A DNA stretch of 64,000 nt from Cryptomeria japonica (lineage: Eukaryota > Streptophyta > Pinopsida > Cupressales > Cupressaceae): positions 243,411,924 through 243,475,923 of the forward strand of contig NC_081409.1 of NCBI RefSeq assembly GCF_030272615.1, read 5' to 3'. Shown here one piece after another: positions 1 to 11,750 of the stretch. Below the pieces are notes generated by a model. That model saw only the letters and a program-made list of their open reading frames with translations, was not told the DNA's origin and ran no database searches. Positions within the stretch are counted from its first letter, which is position 1. Each line of letters begins with the position of its first letter. The position numbers and the translations under genes were made by a program.

Positions 1-1258
1 GTGTTCTTTGGTCCTTGGTCTCGATGGTGGACTTCATCTTTGTTCAGCGGCATGGTTCCCAATGTTTGGTTGCTCTCGCGCTCCTGTAGCGCGTTCCCAC
101 ATCTTTTTTCTTTTCCAGTCTTTAGCGCCTGGCCTTGATTGCGATCCTTGTTCGATTTGTGTTTCAGGCCTTTCTCCTGGTTCTCTAATGACGTCCTGCG
201 ACCTGCGAATGATCAATTTCATTTCAATAAATCAATTTGAAAAATTAATTAATTTAATTTAACAAATATTAAAATTTAACGCCTGAAGGGTCATTTGAAA
301 ATTTCCCAAGTTTTAACACTTTTACTCCTTTCGCGAATTTAGTTGTTCCTGGCAATTTCGGGCAAGAGGGGCGTTCAAAAAGTTTTAAAAACTTTGACAT
401 TTTCACCCCTTAATGGTGAATTTCGGGATTTTGGGCACTTTTGCAAACTTTTCACTTTTCACATTTTGCCTAAAAGGTCCGAATTTGGCCTTTTGAGGCA
501 TTTTTGCCAACTTTTCACTTTTTTCATTTTCACTTAAAGGTCCAAATTCTGCCCTTTGGGCACTTTTGCCAACTTTTCACTTTTGAGATTTTCACTTAAA
601 GGTCCAAATTCCGCCCTTTGGGCACTTTTGCCAACTTTCACTTTTTAACATTTTGGCTAAAAGGTCCGAATTTGGCCATTTGGGGCATTTTTGCCAACTT
701 TTTACTTTTCAGATTTTCACTTAAAGGTCCAAATTCGGCCCTTTGGGCAGTTTTGCCAACTTTCACTTTTTAACATTTTGGCTAAAAGGTCTGAATTTGG
801 CCATTTGGGGCATTTTTGCCAACTTTTCACTTTTCAGATTTTCACTTGAAGGTCCAAATTCGGCCCTTTGGGCACTTTTGCCAACTTTCACTTTTTAACA
901 TTTTGGCTAAAAGGTCCTTTTGGCCATTTGGGGCATTTTTGCCAACTTTTCACTAAAAAGTGCGAGTTTTGGCACTTGGGCAAGTTTGTGAACCTTGGCA
1001 CTTTGCATTCTTTATCTCCTTTGTATCCCTTGGCGAAAATCGGCATTTCAACGTCATTGCAGGCCTTAACTCTTTCTTCACATTTAGGCGATTTTGCGAG
1101 AATTGGGGAGTTTTAAGTTCACAATATGGCCCTAGAGGCCGAATTTGGTTTTAGCGGCACTTGACCCTTCATATCCCCTTCCTCTTCCACAAAGATAGAA
1201 AGGCACAAACTGGGGGCTCCCTGTTCAAGACGGGGATGGGTGTGCGATTCGCACAACA
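1..1258 (-). repeat. LTR-A copy 0, inverted, cut by window start
   Basis: Inverted copy of the LTR family also seen at 17721, 25290, 29995 and 63753. Positions 1-300 are the reverse complement of about 42420-42680. The right edge is the LTR start on the minus strand: TGTTGTGCGAATCGCAC, ending at 1258, followed by the family's conserved CAGGGA(G/A)CCCC block at 1212-1226. The rest of the LTR lies before the window, so no TSD can be checked. No coding potential is credited to the short ORFs inside it. Confidence 0.75.
475..975. repeat. Tandem ~62-bp repeats with 125-bp dimer period
   Basis: Seven to eight adjacent units of 62-63 bp start AGGTCCAAATTCGGCC or AGGTCCGAATTTGGCC and share a core GGCAxTTTTGCCAACTTT. 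Two unit types alternate (one ends ACATTTTGGCTAAA, the other GATTTTCACTTAA), so the real period is a 125-bp dimer. The array lies within LTR-A copy 0. Looser copies of the GGTCCGAAA unit are in LTR-A copy 3 at 30420-31315, read on the other strand. Confidence 0.85.
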
Positions 1259-1335
1259 CTCTCAGATCCTTGCTACTGATACTATCCTAAAACCTTATAG
1301 TGTAAATACCTTCAAAGAGTGGTATTGGACCCAGC

Positions 1336-1821
1336 GTGAAGGACGACATGAGGGATAATATCAATAAGATGCATGATAAGTGCGATGACACTTTATCAAA
1401 TGTGAAGGATCTTGGTGAAAGGATCCTCATATCCATGGTTCCCGGTTGGAAAAATATGATGGAGGATAGTGAAGTGCAACCACAGTGGGAGGACGGGCTT
1501 AATCCCAGGGTCACTTACTCCGTAGAGGATCTAGATTTTGCTGTTGGGCTTCAAGCGGACATATCATGTTTTGAAAATCACAAGTCATACTGGAGAGAGG
1601 AGCTGGAGAATTTGGATAACCTCCTACAGGGTATCCATTACAAAATTTTCAATCCACCTATGCCGCCGATGACCGAATTATTCAAGTTATGCCTGATATT
1701 TCAGGACTACGTTCGGGTATAGCGTGCAGCCGATTGGGATATCTGGGGAGAGTACCTGCACGACGAGGTCGAATTCATCACCGAGGAATCTATAGCTGGA
1801 AAAGAGAAAGTGCTTTCCTAA
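1336..1821 (+). pseudogene. Unidentified ORF with one in-frame stop
   Basis: An open frame of 128 codons from ATG 1336 to TAG 1720-1722 continues in the same frame for 32 more codons to TAA 1819-1821, about 160 codons if the TAG is a later mutation. The product is acidic and rich in Asp, Glu, Asn and Met (for example the stretch DLGERILISMVPGWKNMMED), with no membrane segment or zinc knuckle. I do not recognise a family. It lies just beyond the LTR-A copy 0 terminus, so a decayed retroelement gag-like or accessory ORF is likelier than a host gene. It could also be chance. Confidence 0.35.
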
Positions 1822-2945
1822 AGTGCTTTTTTCTTTCAAATTTGAAAAAGTCACTTTTTGGCCAAAGTTCATATTTGACTGCCAAGTCAACTGTAAACTT
1901 TAAAACTTTTGTGCATGTGCACTTTTTGAATTGTTATGGATAATTTTAATTACCTCTTTTAGGTAGTTATTGCTCCCTTTTGGGTGGTTGCTGATATTTA
2001 CCCTCTATTTATGGGTATGGGTACCTTTTGTAAGGATGAATCTGGGCCACTTGTTTAGTTTAGATCTTGGCCATTCATTTGTTTTTGGAAACCTATTTAA
2101 AGGGGACCGGTTTTCCCTCTTTTTGTAAGAAGTTCATGGATTGTTGCTGAAGCTCTGCCAAAATTTACACAGGATTTAATGCAAAGTTAAGACTGTTTCA
2201 ATTTCATTGTGAGTGCATGGTCTCCTTCTTCACCAATTTGAATTACTTTGTTATGTTTCTTTCATTTTTCTATAGAATTTTCTAGATAAACATCTGATAG
2301 AATCCTCGCTGTTCATACCATTAGGGACTGACTGATTGTCATTCCTTTTGCATGGTTAATCTGAACCTTCTCATATGCTTAGTTCGGTTATGGAACACTT
2401 AGTGAATGAATGTTAAGTTTTGAAGTTATGTTTAATAGCATGAAAACTTAATTTTCGCTTGAAGATCGCACTAGATTCTTACAAACGTTGTGCTTAAATA
2501 GCTGATACTGTTTAATCTGGTTATTTGGAGGTGTCTGTCTGCTTTTCTTGAATATGCTATCTTATTTAAATAATTAGATTTTCTGTATCTCTTTTCTCTC
2601 TCTCTTTTTCCCCTTTTTACAAAGAAGAATCCGCAGTCCAGCTGAAATAGTATCATCTAACTGAAACTGATTGATAACGAGACCGTTAGAATTTTAGGGA
2701 ACTCATCCAGCAATTGTCCATTTCACTGTAAGTCCCCTTGTGTTTCCAGCAAAACACATCAATCACTGAGTAATCCCGCAGTCAAGACCTAACAATCAAA
2801 ACCTTGAGGTCATCCCCTTTGATCAAACGAAAAACAGCATTAGGGATTTCCTTATCTCAAGAGAGGATAGGATACTCAGCGAGTACATTCTATTCTGCGT
2901 TGGCCGGATAGAGTTTGCAGCGATGCGACTTTAGACACGTCAACA
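1822..2945 (+). repeat. LTR-A-like 3' portion (copy 4), partial
   Basis: From about 2300 to 2945 this matches the last third of LTR-A (27700-28268, 43250-43816, 49440-50038): the shared blocks CTCATACCATT, CCCCTTGTG(T/C)TTCCAGC, TCAAGAGAGGATAGGATACT and the terminal (C/T)GTCAACA. The sequence before 2300 is a diverged LTR middle with a TATA-like CTATTTAAAGGGG near 2092. The left boundary is unresolved; 1822-2300 shows no coding potential. It abuts the copia remnant at about 2950. Confidence 0.6.
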
Positions 2946-2969
2946 ATGTGTAGCTCATAGTTAGAAGGA

Positions 2970-4190
2970 AACATTTGCTCTTACTGCTAGATATACTAAT
3001 ATTAGAACCATTATAGCTAATGCTGTAGGTTGGAAGTTGGATATAAAGATTGTTTTCTTAATGCTGTCTATATTGAATAACTAGAAGGTTATGAGAATCA
3101 AAACAGAGAATCTCATGTGTGCAGATTAAAGAAAAGCTCTTTACGGGCTCAAGCAAGCTTCTTGAGCTTGTTATATTGACAAGTATTTTATTAGTTTAGG
3201 ATCTTGCAAGAATGATGCTGATTCTAACCAGTACTTTAAAAGTATTCAATAGTGAACTACTAATTCTGTTTCTTATATATATGTGGACGATTTATTTCTA
3301 ATTGTTGGAGATAGTCTCATCATTAGATGGAAGAAAGAATTAGCCATTGAATTTGGAATGAAGGATCTAGGCCTAATGCATTACTGTCTAGGACTAGAAG
3401 TATGGCAAAGATCTTATCCTTAGTCAAGAAAAATATGCCATTGATATGATGGATTGTAAGCCTATGTCTACTCCTATAGAAATTGATTTTATCTACAGCT
3501 AACTCTGATTTTGCAGATCCATCGGAGTACATGTAGTTGATTGGGTTCTCAATGCATCTAGTTAACACTAGACATAATATTTGTTATGCAGTGAGTGCCC
3601 TTCAAGGAGTTCATGAACAAACCTAAGCATGTTCATCTTGTTGCAACCAAGGATATTCTGAGAAATATGCGAGAAACAGTTGGCTACGGGCTGAAGTATC
3701 CAATCAACACTGTCATCACCCTAGAAGGCTACTCATATTCTAATTGGGCAGGAAGTGTTAGAACACTTCAGGAATTTGCTTCAACTTGAGTTCTACTCTA
3801 ATCTCTTGGGTCAATAGGAATCAATCCTGAGTTGCATTGAGCACTGCTGAAGCTGAGTATATTGTGAAGCAGTGTGGCTTCACAAAGCTTCTTGCTAGGT
3901 TGTTTGGGCAACCTTGGGAACCCTCAGTCATTAATTGTAACAATCAGAATTGTATTGAGATGTTTTGTTAATCCCGTGTTTCATGATAGTCCAAAACATG
4001 TGAAAAGTCATTATCACTATGTTCATGATATGGTACAGAAAGGTGCGATTCAGCTGAATATGTCATCGCCGATGAGTAGATTGCAACCTTTCTTGCGAAG
4101 CCTTGTGTTCGAGTGAAGTTTGTGTGCTTTAGAAAGAGACCTGGAAATTGTGGAGAACACAGCCTTGGCTGTGAGGGAGTCTCAATCCTA
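2970..4190 (+). pseudogene. Decayed Ty1/copia reverse transcriptase-RNase H
   Basis: Piecing frames together gives a copia-type RT: TARYTNIRTIIANAVGW, LYGLKQA, the catalytic YVDDL at 3280-3294, MKDLGLMHYCLGLEVW, FMNKPKHVHLVATKDILR, then RNase H with SDWAGS-like residues and STAEAEYI at 3841-3864. Several stops and frameshifts make it non-functional. Gag, protease and integrase are absent; the copy is truncated on the left where LTR-A-like sequence begins. A PPT and LTR follow, so this is the 3' end of a copia element on the plus strand. Confidence 0.9.
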
Positions 4191-4194
4191 GTGA

Positions 4195-4505
4195 TGCATT
4201 AAGTTGCATCTTCCACCCTCTGTGGGCAATGCAAGGTAGAACCACCCTCTGCGCAAAGCAAGGTGGCAGGTTATTCTTCTCAGTAGAGAAGTTTTGAGGT
4301 GTAAGATCTCTTCTCACCCTCTGCAGGCAATGCAAGGTGGATCCATCCTTTGCGGGCAATGCAAGATGGATATCATGAAAGAAGTTCATGATGTGTATTT
4401 ATATATTTGTGTGTATTCATTTCTTGCAAGTGTGCATAATAAAGTTTTGGATCCGTTCTTTGTGGGCAATGCAAGATGGATATCATGGAAAGGTCCATGA
4501 TGATT
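4195..4505. repeat. GGGCAATGCAAGGTGGA short repeats
   Basis: About five imperfect copies of a (T/C)TTTGCGGGCAATGCAAG(G/A)TGGA unit separate the decayed copia RNase H from the PPT. There is no ORF of note. It is probably the 3' untranslated part of the element. Confidence 0.6.
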
Positions 4506-4533
4506 TGTTATTTGGCTAGAATCCTCCCTAGCT

Positions 4534-4542
4534 AAGAGGGAG
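4534..4542 (+). other. Polypurine tract of the copia remnant
   Basis: AAGAGGGAG lies directly before the LTR start TGTTGAAA at 4543, the expected plus-strand primer position for a plus-sense LTR element. Confidence 0.8.
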
Positions 4543-5584
4543 TGTTGAAATAATAGCTAGTTCAGATCAAATATAATTATTACTTGTATTGGGCTGGACC
4601 CAAACACATTATGTAACTTGTAATATTTGTAGCTAGGTTGGATCCCTTCTAGGGCCGACCTAGCACACTTAGCATGTGTATAGCCCTGTCGGCCTTAGCC
4701 ATGTTTGCTATCACATTTTGTTACATAAATTCTTGTTTAGGTCTGGCTCTATTTGGGCGGTGTATGTAACTTGCAAATATGAAAATTGGGCGTGACCTAT
4801 AATGTAACTTGTGGATAGGTCAAGTCCTATATTGAATGTAACTTGTATTGAGGTAACGCTGACCCTATATTGGGCGCCTAATCTAAAGCATTATATTGCT
4901 CCTTGTTGTAAACCAACCTATGATGAATTTGTAGGCTAAGTCTCACATATATACAAAGTGTGAATCATTGTATCAACACACAATTTAGTGAACAATATAC
5001 ACACAGCGAATATATTCTATAATCAGCAGCAGTGATCAGCAAACTATCTTTTGGAAGACAGCGAATCATCCTAAGTCAGCAAACTGAACTTGAAGGCAGC
5101 AAATCATACTTTTGTGACTGCAAACTGTTCTTACAGGCAGCGAACATCATCCTAAGGCAGCAAACTGATCTTGAATGCAGCGAATCATACTTTTTTGACT
5201 GTGAACTGTTCTTACAGGCAGCAAACATCATCCTAAGGCTGCGATATATCATTGAAGGTAGAGTGAACTTTATCTCAGAGTCTGCAACTGTGACAGCGAA
5301 TATCATATCTATTGCAGATAAGTTCATCTTTGTATATTTTCCCTAGGTTGAAGACATTATATTACTGTGCATAGCTTGCTGATTGCTTCAAGTGTTGAAG
5401 CTCATTGTAAAGATACTGACTAATTATTGCATAATAAGATCTGAGATTTATAGCTGGGTTTTTCACCTCCAAGCGGGAGGTTTTTCTAGGGTAGTTTGGT
5501 GTTCCTAGTGTTCATTATTTTGAGTTTATGTCATTGTTGTCATCCGTGTGATCCTAATTTATCAGTCTGATCCTAAAATTAACA
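4543..5584 (+). repeat. 3' LTR of copia remnant
   Basis: The 1042-bp LTR runs from TGTTGAAATAATAGC to AAAATTAACA (TG...CA ends), directly after a PPT and the copia RT/RNase H remnant. No 5' LTR is in the window. The following five bases are ACCAG; the matching TSD would lie upstream of the lost 5' end. Confidence 0.8.
5055..5255. repeat. ~81-bp tandem duplication within copia LTR
   Basis: Units at about 5094-5174 and 5175-5255 share GGCAGC(A/G)AA(T/C)CAT, CTGTTCTTACAGGCAGC and CATCATCCTAAGG. A partial unit precedes them from about 5055. It lies inside the LTR and is probably regulatory or neutral expansion. Confidence 0.7.
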
Positions 5585-6274
5585 ACCAGGACCCGAGGGG
5601 TCCAACGGAAGGACTTGATAACATAGATTTTATGGTTTAGAAGGATTCTTGAAGATTATATAGGATGAACTTGAAGATTTTGTAGGATAAACTTGAAGAT
5701 TTTGGAGGAGAAACAAGTTTCTTCGACATCTCTCATGTTCAACGACACTTTTGCAATCAAAATGACAAGAAACCTAGTCTTTCATGAATGGACTAAACAC
5801 ATCAACACAAAATTTCATGTCTAGGCATTATCTGAAAGATGATTGTGTACAAGTAAAATAATGCTCAATTGTAGAACTAGTTGACATCCTAACCAATCAT
5901 GAGAGAGAAATTTGAAAAATTTAGTTCCTTGCTTGGTCTCACAATAACACTAACGGATTAATGGAGGATTTCACACTATTGTACACTATTCTAGGTGGAG
6001 GTAATAAATGTATAATAATATTTAATATTATTATTACTTCAATAGTTAAATTCAATAGAAGTTGAATAATCATATTGATGATGACCAAACAGTCGTTATT
6101 GTTGATAAACATTTATTTGTAACACATTGCAAGGTTAATGAGAATTGGCTTTTACTCTTCATTTTCAAGTTCATTCACAGTCCATTTACATGCAAGCATC
6201 TAATCTAAACAACTATTAAAAACAGAACAGCCTATAAATAGCAATCAATACAACTGGAGAAGCCCTAAAAAATA
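5585..6274. other. Non-coding, no identified feature
   Basis: AT-rich sequence with a short repeat of GAAGATTxTGxAGGA(T/G)(A/G)AAC near 5650-5710. I see no ORF, RNA gene or transposon terminus I can support. Confidence 0.6.
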
Positions 6275-7106
6275 AGGTGAAATCTCAATGGCAATGTAAC
6301 TTTCATAAATGGCTTGAAGTCTCCATCCTTTAAAACTGATTTTTGCTTTCATGATCAACTGGGCAAATTGTGGCACCACCTTTCTTCATGCTGACATGGA
6401 CGGTCTGGGCAAATGGCTCACTCCTTATGAACTTCTGCTAGCAACTAAAGATAAGCAGAGCATTTAGATGACTTTGCCAACTTCACAAATTTGGGTGGAC
6501 GTTTTAGATGGTTTATCCATGTGAAATGTGCACCAGTGGAGATGTGTGATGATATAACCTTCATGGCCAGATGCCACTAATGCTTGAGTCTTTGCTTTAA
6601 GACAAAGCAGAGATATTGATGTGTTTTTCCATGGTTAAAATATGTTGGGCAGAGATGCATGCTGAGCTTGCCACTGTTTAATAATGCTGGGCAAAATTTC
6701 TATATGGCATTGGTGTCTTACAAGTTGGTTGTAACTTTAAAGTACTTGAGCCAATTTCAAGTTGTGGGAAATTTCTAAGTGGGTTAGATTTTATAACCTG
6801 GGTTGAACTTTGGTTATATCTTTGCTAGTGTGAAATGAGGCAAAGATCTCATGGGCCAATCCCTGTTAAATGTACACCCAGGTAGAGTTATGTGTGGTCT
6901 TAGTCAGGTAGAAATGTGATTCACTTATGTCATGTTTTTTCTCATCTTTTCTCCACACTTCGTTTTGCTACTGATTTTTAGTTTCATTCTGCTGTCCGCC
7001 AGATCGAATAGGTGCTTGCTGTTTCAGCCTTCATTCATGTGCTTGCTGATGAGAAGTCTGATCCTAGAATGCTGTTCACTGCTGCATTCTGCCCAATGTA
7101 TCTATA
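6275..7106. repeat. Diverged direct repeat, copy 1
   Basis: Aligns through its length with 7952-8885: shared landmarks include TTTGAAGTCTCCAT, GGCAAATTGTG, ACTTTGCCAA, AGATCTCATGGG-type blocks and a CATGTTTTTTCT block near the end. Identity is perhaps 60-70% by eye. It could be a pair of old LTRs or a segmental duplication. The small ORFs in the two copies (from 6932 and 8707) correspond to each other but show no domain and are not credited as genes. Confidence 0.6.
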
Positions 7107-7951
7107 GTCAAGATATACAAATTTGAATGCTACAGAAGATTCACTCCAGGGGTTGCATAAAATGAATAGCCATCTGCCTGTGTTTTTGCCTTAGATATAA
7201 TAAGCGCTAGATTGTTAAAGTCATGTCTTGCAAACAAGATTTTTGTAAATTGAAGGATGAAACAACTAATCTAAGTACATAACTGACACCATCCGGCTGG
7301 ATAAAAGAGAGTGGCTATTCATTGCAAACATCATTCGAAGGATCATTACAATTCAATAGTCCCCCATAGAATTGTAAGGTGTGCTTACTCTAGTGTATTC
7401 TAGCAAGCTGATCCATAGAATATAGGGCACTGATTAATATAGAATAACTATACCTCTGCTAGAATAAGCTAGCCCTTCGTAGATATATCGAGACCGTCTG
7501 CCATTAATGTACGCCCCAGCCGAATTGATTCCCAAAAATAAATTGTTAAGTTGTATACAAAGATACTACTTAATGAATAAATGACATCAATACAAATCTC
7601 TGCAAAGTTCCTCCATTTCGATTTTATCCATGAAGTAGAAATATAGGTGAACCAGCTTGAACAACAGATTCTGCATCATAAGCATAACATTCACTATCCT
7701 CTCTATTTTATGTGCTCAAAACACTTATTTATACATTATTAATGCCCAATCTTTGGAACTTTTAAATAATCTTATTTTAATCCCAAAAATCAGGTATTTA
7801 AGTGTAATATTTAAAGGCCACTGAAAAGATGGAAATAATGGAATTTTAAAGAAAATTTAGTCGAAACAATTAATAGAAATAGAATTGCTTAAAGATAGGA
7901 AATCTTGCTTTGCCAGAATTAGAAAATGACTTGAATAGACTCAGAAAGATG
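7107..7951. other. Spacer between the direct repeats, nothing identified
   Basis: AT-rich, stop-rich in all frames. No retroelement protein, TIR pair or RNA gene is recognisable. Confidence 0.5.
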
Positions 7952-8885
7952 CTGAAATCTCAATGATTATTTATCTTCCATCAATGGTTTGAAGTCTCCA
8001 TGCTTTAAAATTGTTTTTAGCTTTCATGGCCAACCAGGCAAATTGTGTCGCTGCCTTTGTTCATACCAGCATGGATGATTTGGTAAACTGTACACTCCTT
8101 AGAAAATTCCACTGGCAACTAAACATAGGCAGAGGGTTTAGATAACTTTGCCAAATTACAAACTTCTGTAGAAGTTTTAGATTGTTTAACCACATGAACT
8201 ATGTGGTGATGGTGTTGCATGATGACATAACCATCATGGCAATGCATTACTAATGCTTAACCCATTGGTTTAAGACAAAGGTGGAGATATTGATGGGTTT
8301 TGGAATGGCTAAAACATGCCAAGTGGAAATGAATGCCGACTTTGACACTTTGTTATAATGCCAAGCAGAATTTCTGGTTCACATTGCCATCTTACAAGCC
8401 GGGCGGAACTTTAAAGCACTTAAGGCAATGCTAAATTAGGTGGAATTCTTAAGTGGCTTAGCCAATATAAAAGTGTGCCATGTTCAACTACCTTATAAAC
8501 TAATGCCACTTTTTCTTATGCACTTGGGAGGATTTATCTTCATCTATCATCCATGCCACTTCAATAGAAACTTTGATGGAACTTTGGTTATGTCATTGCC
8601 AACTTGAATTGAGGCTGAGATTCTCATGGGCTAAGCCATATCAAAGGTGAGCCTAGGCGGAGTCTTGTGTGGTCATAGCCTAGTGGAACTCTGATTCACT
8701 TATGCCATGTTTTTTCTGCGCTTTGTTCCGCTGCTTGTTCCTGACTTCTTTCTGTTGCCCACCTGCTGGAACAGCAACATGTGGTTTCTGCCTTCATTCA
8801 GGTGCCTGCTGATGAAAAATTTGCCATGGGATGCTGTTTACTGCTGCATTCTGTCCCATGTTTCTGTTCCTGCTCTTTCATTGAT
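7952..8885. repeat. Diverged direct repeat, copy 2
   Basis: Partner of 6275-7106 in the same orientation, about 1.68 kb apart start to start. Many short indels separate the copies. Confidence 0.6.
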
Positions 8886-9911
8886 GAGAATGAGGATAAA
8901 AGGTGAACTTTGCAGCTATTTAGACATAAAAATGGCATTGTCTTCAATGCAAATCAGCAAGTCGGGCCAGAAATCATAACTTGACATCTTTTTATTTTTC
9001 TGAAGTTTTTGCAGAGTTACAACAATTTGGAATGAAGCAACAATTTTTCTTTTCATTCTTTAATGACTATTTCAGAGTTTTATAATATCCTGGGTTTATC
9101 CCATTTTAAAAGTGAGTAATTGAATTTCTCTTACACTTTGTCTGGTGTGTACTATGGAAATGGAGTGCTATCATAATCAGATAATCCTTAAACATTTTTG
9201 TTTGGTACCAGCATTTTCTAACCCTACAGGAACAAGAAGATCAATTCCATACATTGCTCCAAGTAGAATAGCATGTGTGCATGCTTTTAACTTCACTAGA
9301 ACCGCTTCATTAACTATCTATATCTGGGAAATTTCCATAAAGCGCCTTTCTAATTGTAACACTGTATGGTATTTTGATTCATAGAAAAGCTTGTCGTTGG
9401 ACAAATGGAATTCAGTAAAACATAGATAGAAAGTCTGCTAATTTAGGATCTTGTCAGATTTCTATAGGATAATATGATTCTTGGATGACTTTGGGATGAC
9501 TATTTGTTTATCTGAGGAAGTTTAAGCGAGTGTGAGAGAGAGAACCTTCACTATAAAAGAGAAACAACTTTTAGAGGTCATTATTTTTCCATCTTGAACT
9601 AGGTCCAAACTTGACAAAGAAACCTTGAAGTGCATCGCAAAGATCATGAAGAACTTGGTTTGGTGATATGATACTATTATTTTGTTTAAGGCAACATATA
9701 CCTATTATTGTAGATAATGTTTGTTCCCATTGTCTTATTTTGCAAGTGCATTAGGAATTCTTGATGACCTTTACAATCCTATATTGTTTCTAATAATACT
9801 TTGATTTTACTATCTGGAGGTATTTTATCAATAACTATTAGAAGACTGAGGTTTGAATTGCACTCACAACAGAAAGTGGAAACATTCCAATTTTGATAAA
9901 TAATGGTTCAG
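8886..9911. other. Non-coding, no identified feature
   Basis: No supported gene or transposon end. The 79-codon ORF at 9145-9384 has no family signature. Confidence 0.5.
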
Positions 9912-9917
9912 GTTTAA

Positions 9918-10019
9918 TGCAATGTATTTGAGGGTGCTGTTGGAGAAGTTGCCCTGACTGCAGGTGGTGGAAGAAGATTACTTCCAGGCTTTTCAAATAC
10001 ATATGAGGAGGTTGCCATG
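9918..10019 (+). pseudogene. Exon-like 34-codon fragment, host gene unknown
   Basis: One frame reads smoothly with protein-like composition: EGAVGEVALTAGGGRRLLPG followed by a short acidic tail ending EEVAM. It runs straight into a good plant 5' splice site (ATG|GTAAAT at 10019/10020). A possible acceptor (TTCAG, ending at 9911) lies upstream, but the same frame has TAA at 9915-9917, so either the acceptor is elsewhere or the exon is dead. Downstream sequence is AT/T-rich like an intron. I do not recognise the family. It may be a lone host-gene exon or gene fragment. Confidence 0.35.
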
Positions 10020-10502
10020 GTAAATTTTTTATGTGGTATTAATGCTTAGAATTATTATCAGTGAATATTTTCTGGTAGAATGGCAATCAGGCGTTTCCTT
10101 TTGGTCCATTTCATTAAGTTTTTATAAGCAACAAGTGATGATGAATAAATTATAATAAAGATTTATTTTCAATATTTTATCATGTGTGCTTCCAAGTTAT
10201 GAACAGATGAGTTCCATGAATTAAAAAATAAACTTTTATTTGGATGCTTATCCAATAATCCTTTAAGCATTTCTTTTTTAATTTTTTATGGTAGTGTAAT
10301 GCCCTACCCCAGTTTGCCACTAAATATTTTTGCTTTTTCTGCTCACTGAAATTTTGTCAAACAGTGTGCTTGCAAGCTGATCTCTGAGTTTTCTGATTTG
10401 TTTAATTTTTGCATATTGTTTCTTTCAAGTTGCAAGCGTAATTTACCAAGATTCATAGATCATTCTTATCCATGTCTTTAATAGAACAAATGAAATAACA
10501 AC
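10020..10502. other. T-rich non-coding, intron-like
   Basis: Follows the exon-like fragment. T-rich with no ORF; ends where the gypsy LTR terminus TGTAATGTCCCC begins. Confidence 0.4.
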
Positions 10503-11750
10503 TGTAATGTCCCCTTTTTAGGATGATATGGTTTATGATTGGATTAGCCTATTATTGGCCCTCGTAGGCTAATATTGATGGTTAGAGGGTCCCAGTTAGT
10601 AGTGCAAGAGGCTTATTCCCATTCCAGAGGTCAGAAGTGTTCAGGATTGCTCTTCGTTTGGTTCAGTTTGGCCTTCGTTTGACTCTGTTTCACACACTCA
10701 CTATTTAATAGTAAGTTAGTATTTGATTGAGAGGGACCCTTACTATTTTTAGTAAGCCAGTTGGATGCGTAGTGGGAACAATGGTTGACCTCCGGATTCA
10801 GACGGGACAAATAGATTATAAGTAATTAATGAGATATTAAAATTATAGTGGCATTTAATGATATTATTTGCTAATGATTATATTATAAAGTTATTATTTA
10901 ACTTTATAAAATGTCATTAAGAGTGGGGCCATTGTAGCATTAAATGACTTTGTGTTATGTTGACATAAGGTGGGGGGGCTTAAAATGTATTTAAGTCATT
11001 TTCATAAAGTGACTTTATAAATTGACAATATAAAGTCACTTTAATTCATAAAGCTCTCGAGCTTGTTTGAGAAGCTACTTCATAAGGAGGAATTAAAAGT
11101 AAAGAATGTTTTATCCCACATTGCTAAAAAGTACAAGCATTCATTGACATAAGAAGCTATATAAGCAAAGCTATCCTTTCATTTGAGAGTAGTTATGAGA
11201 ATTGGATATTGAAACTATTCTTCCATTGTTGTTGCAAATCAGTGACTGGATATTCTAAGGATGAAAACCCTTGGAATTAGTGAAGGCTGGACGGAAACTC
11301 ATTCCTTCAAGATTGGTGGATTCATACGGAGTCCACATCTGGACTTAACGGTGGAATTTTGAAACCAAATAAGCAGTTTGAAGAAGACTTTCCTTCAGTC
11401 CAAAATATGAATGCTGGAAGTCATTTGTTCATGGAGAAAATCGCAGGTCATGAAACCCCAACACAGTCTAAAATGATGGTGAAGTGCTGAAGAAGAACTC
11501 GAAACAGTTATAATGAAAGATGTCATTTAGGACTGTGCTCAAATCTGATTGGTTTATTGCAAACTTGAATCTTTGACAACGAGAATTTGTTTTTAGTTTT
11601 TTGACAATTTTGAGGTTTTTTACCTTTTGGTGTTTTATGCTTGAGATTTGGAAACCAAAATGAAATATAATTGCAATGCAAGAAAGAACTAGTACTGAAA
11701 TAAGAATTTAGAGATGACTGATTTATTGACAGCAAATTATCAAACATCTA
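10503..11750 (+). repeat. Gypsy-type LTR (LTR-B), plus orientation, right edge approximate
   Basis: Starts with TGTAATGTCCCC, the terminus shared by the gypsy LTRs at 41429 (minus), 51805 and 57094. It then shows the same order of blocks as those LTR starts: a GGCTAAT...GGGTCCC block, the inverted-repeat motif at 10740-10755, and AAAGTGACTTTATAA-type repeats. The right edge is uncertain because another LTR in the opposite orientation reaches it. Confidence 0.6.
10740..10755. promoter_or_regulatory. Conserved 16-bp inverted-repeat motif in gypsy LTR
   Basis: TTACTATTTTTAGTAA, the exact reverse complement of the motif at 17001-17016, 35148-35163 and 41250-41265. It lies 165-240 bp inside the TGTAATGTCC terminus each time. 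Function unknown. Confidence 0.5.

Noticed and set aside
475-975. CRISPR-like or satellite array
   Set aside because: Units are directly adjacent without unique spacers, in plant LTR DNA; the array is too short to be a satellite here.
6932-8979. Two hydrophobic ORFs starting MFFL in the repeat pair
   Set aside because: They correspond only because the DNA is repeated; composition and stop positions differ and no signal or transmembrane pattern is conserved.
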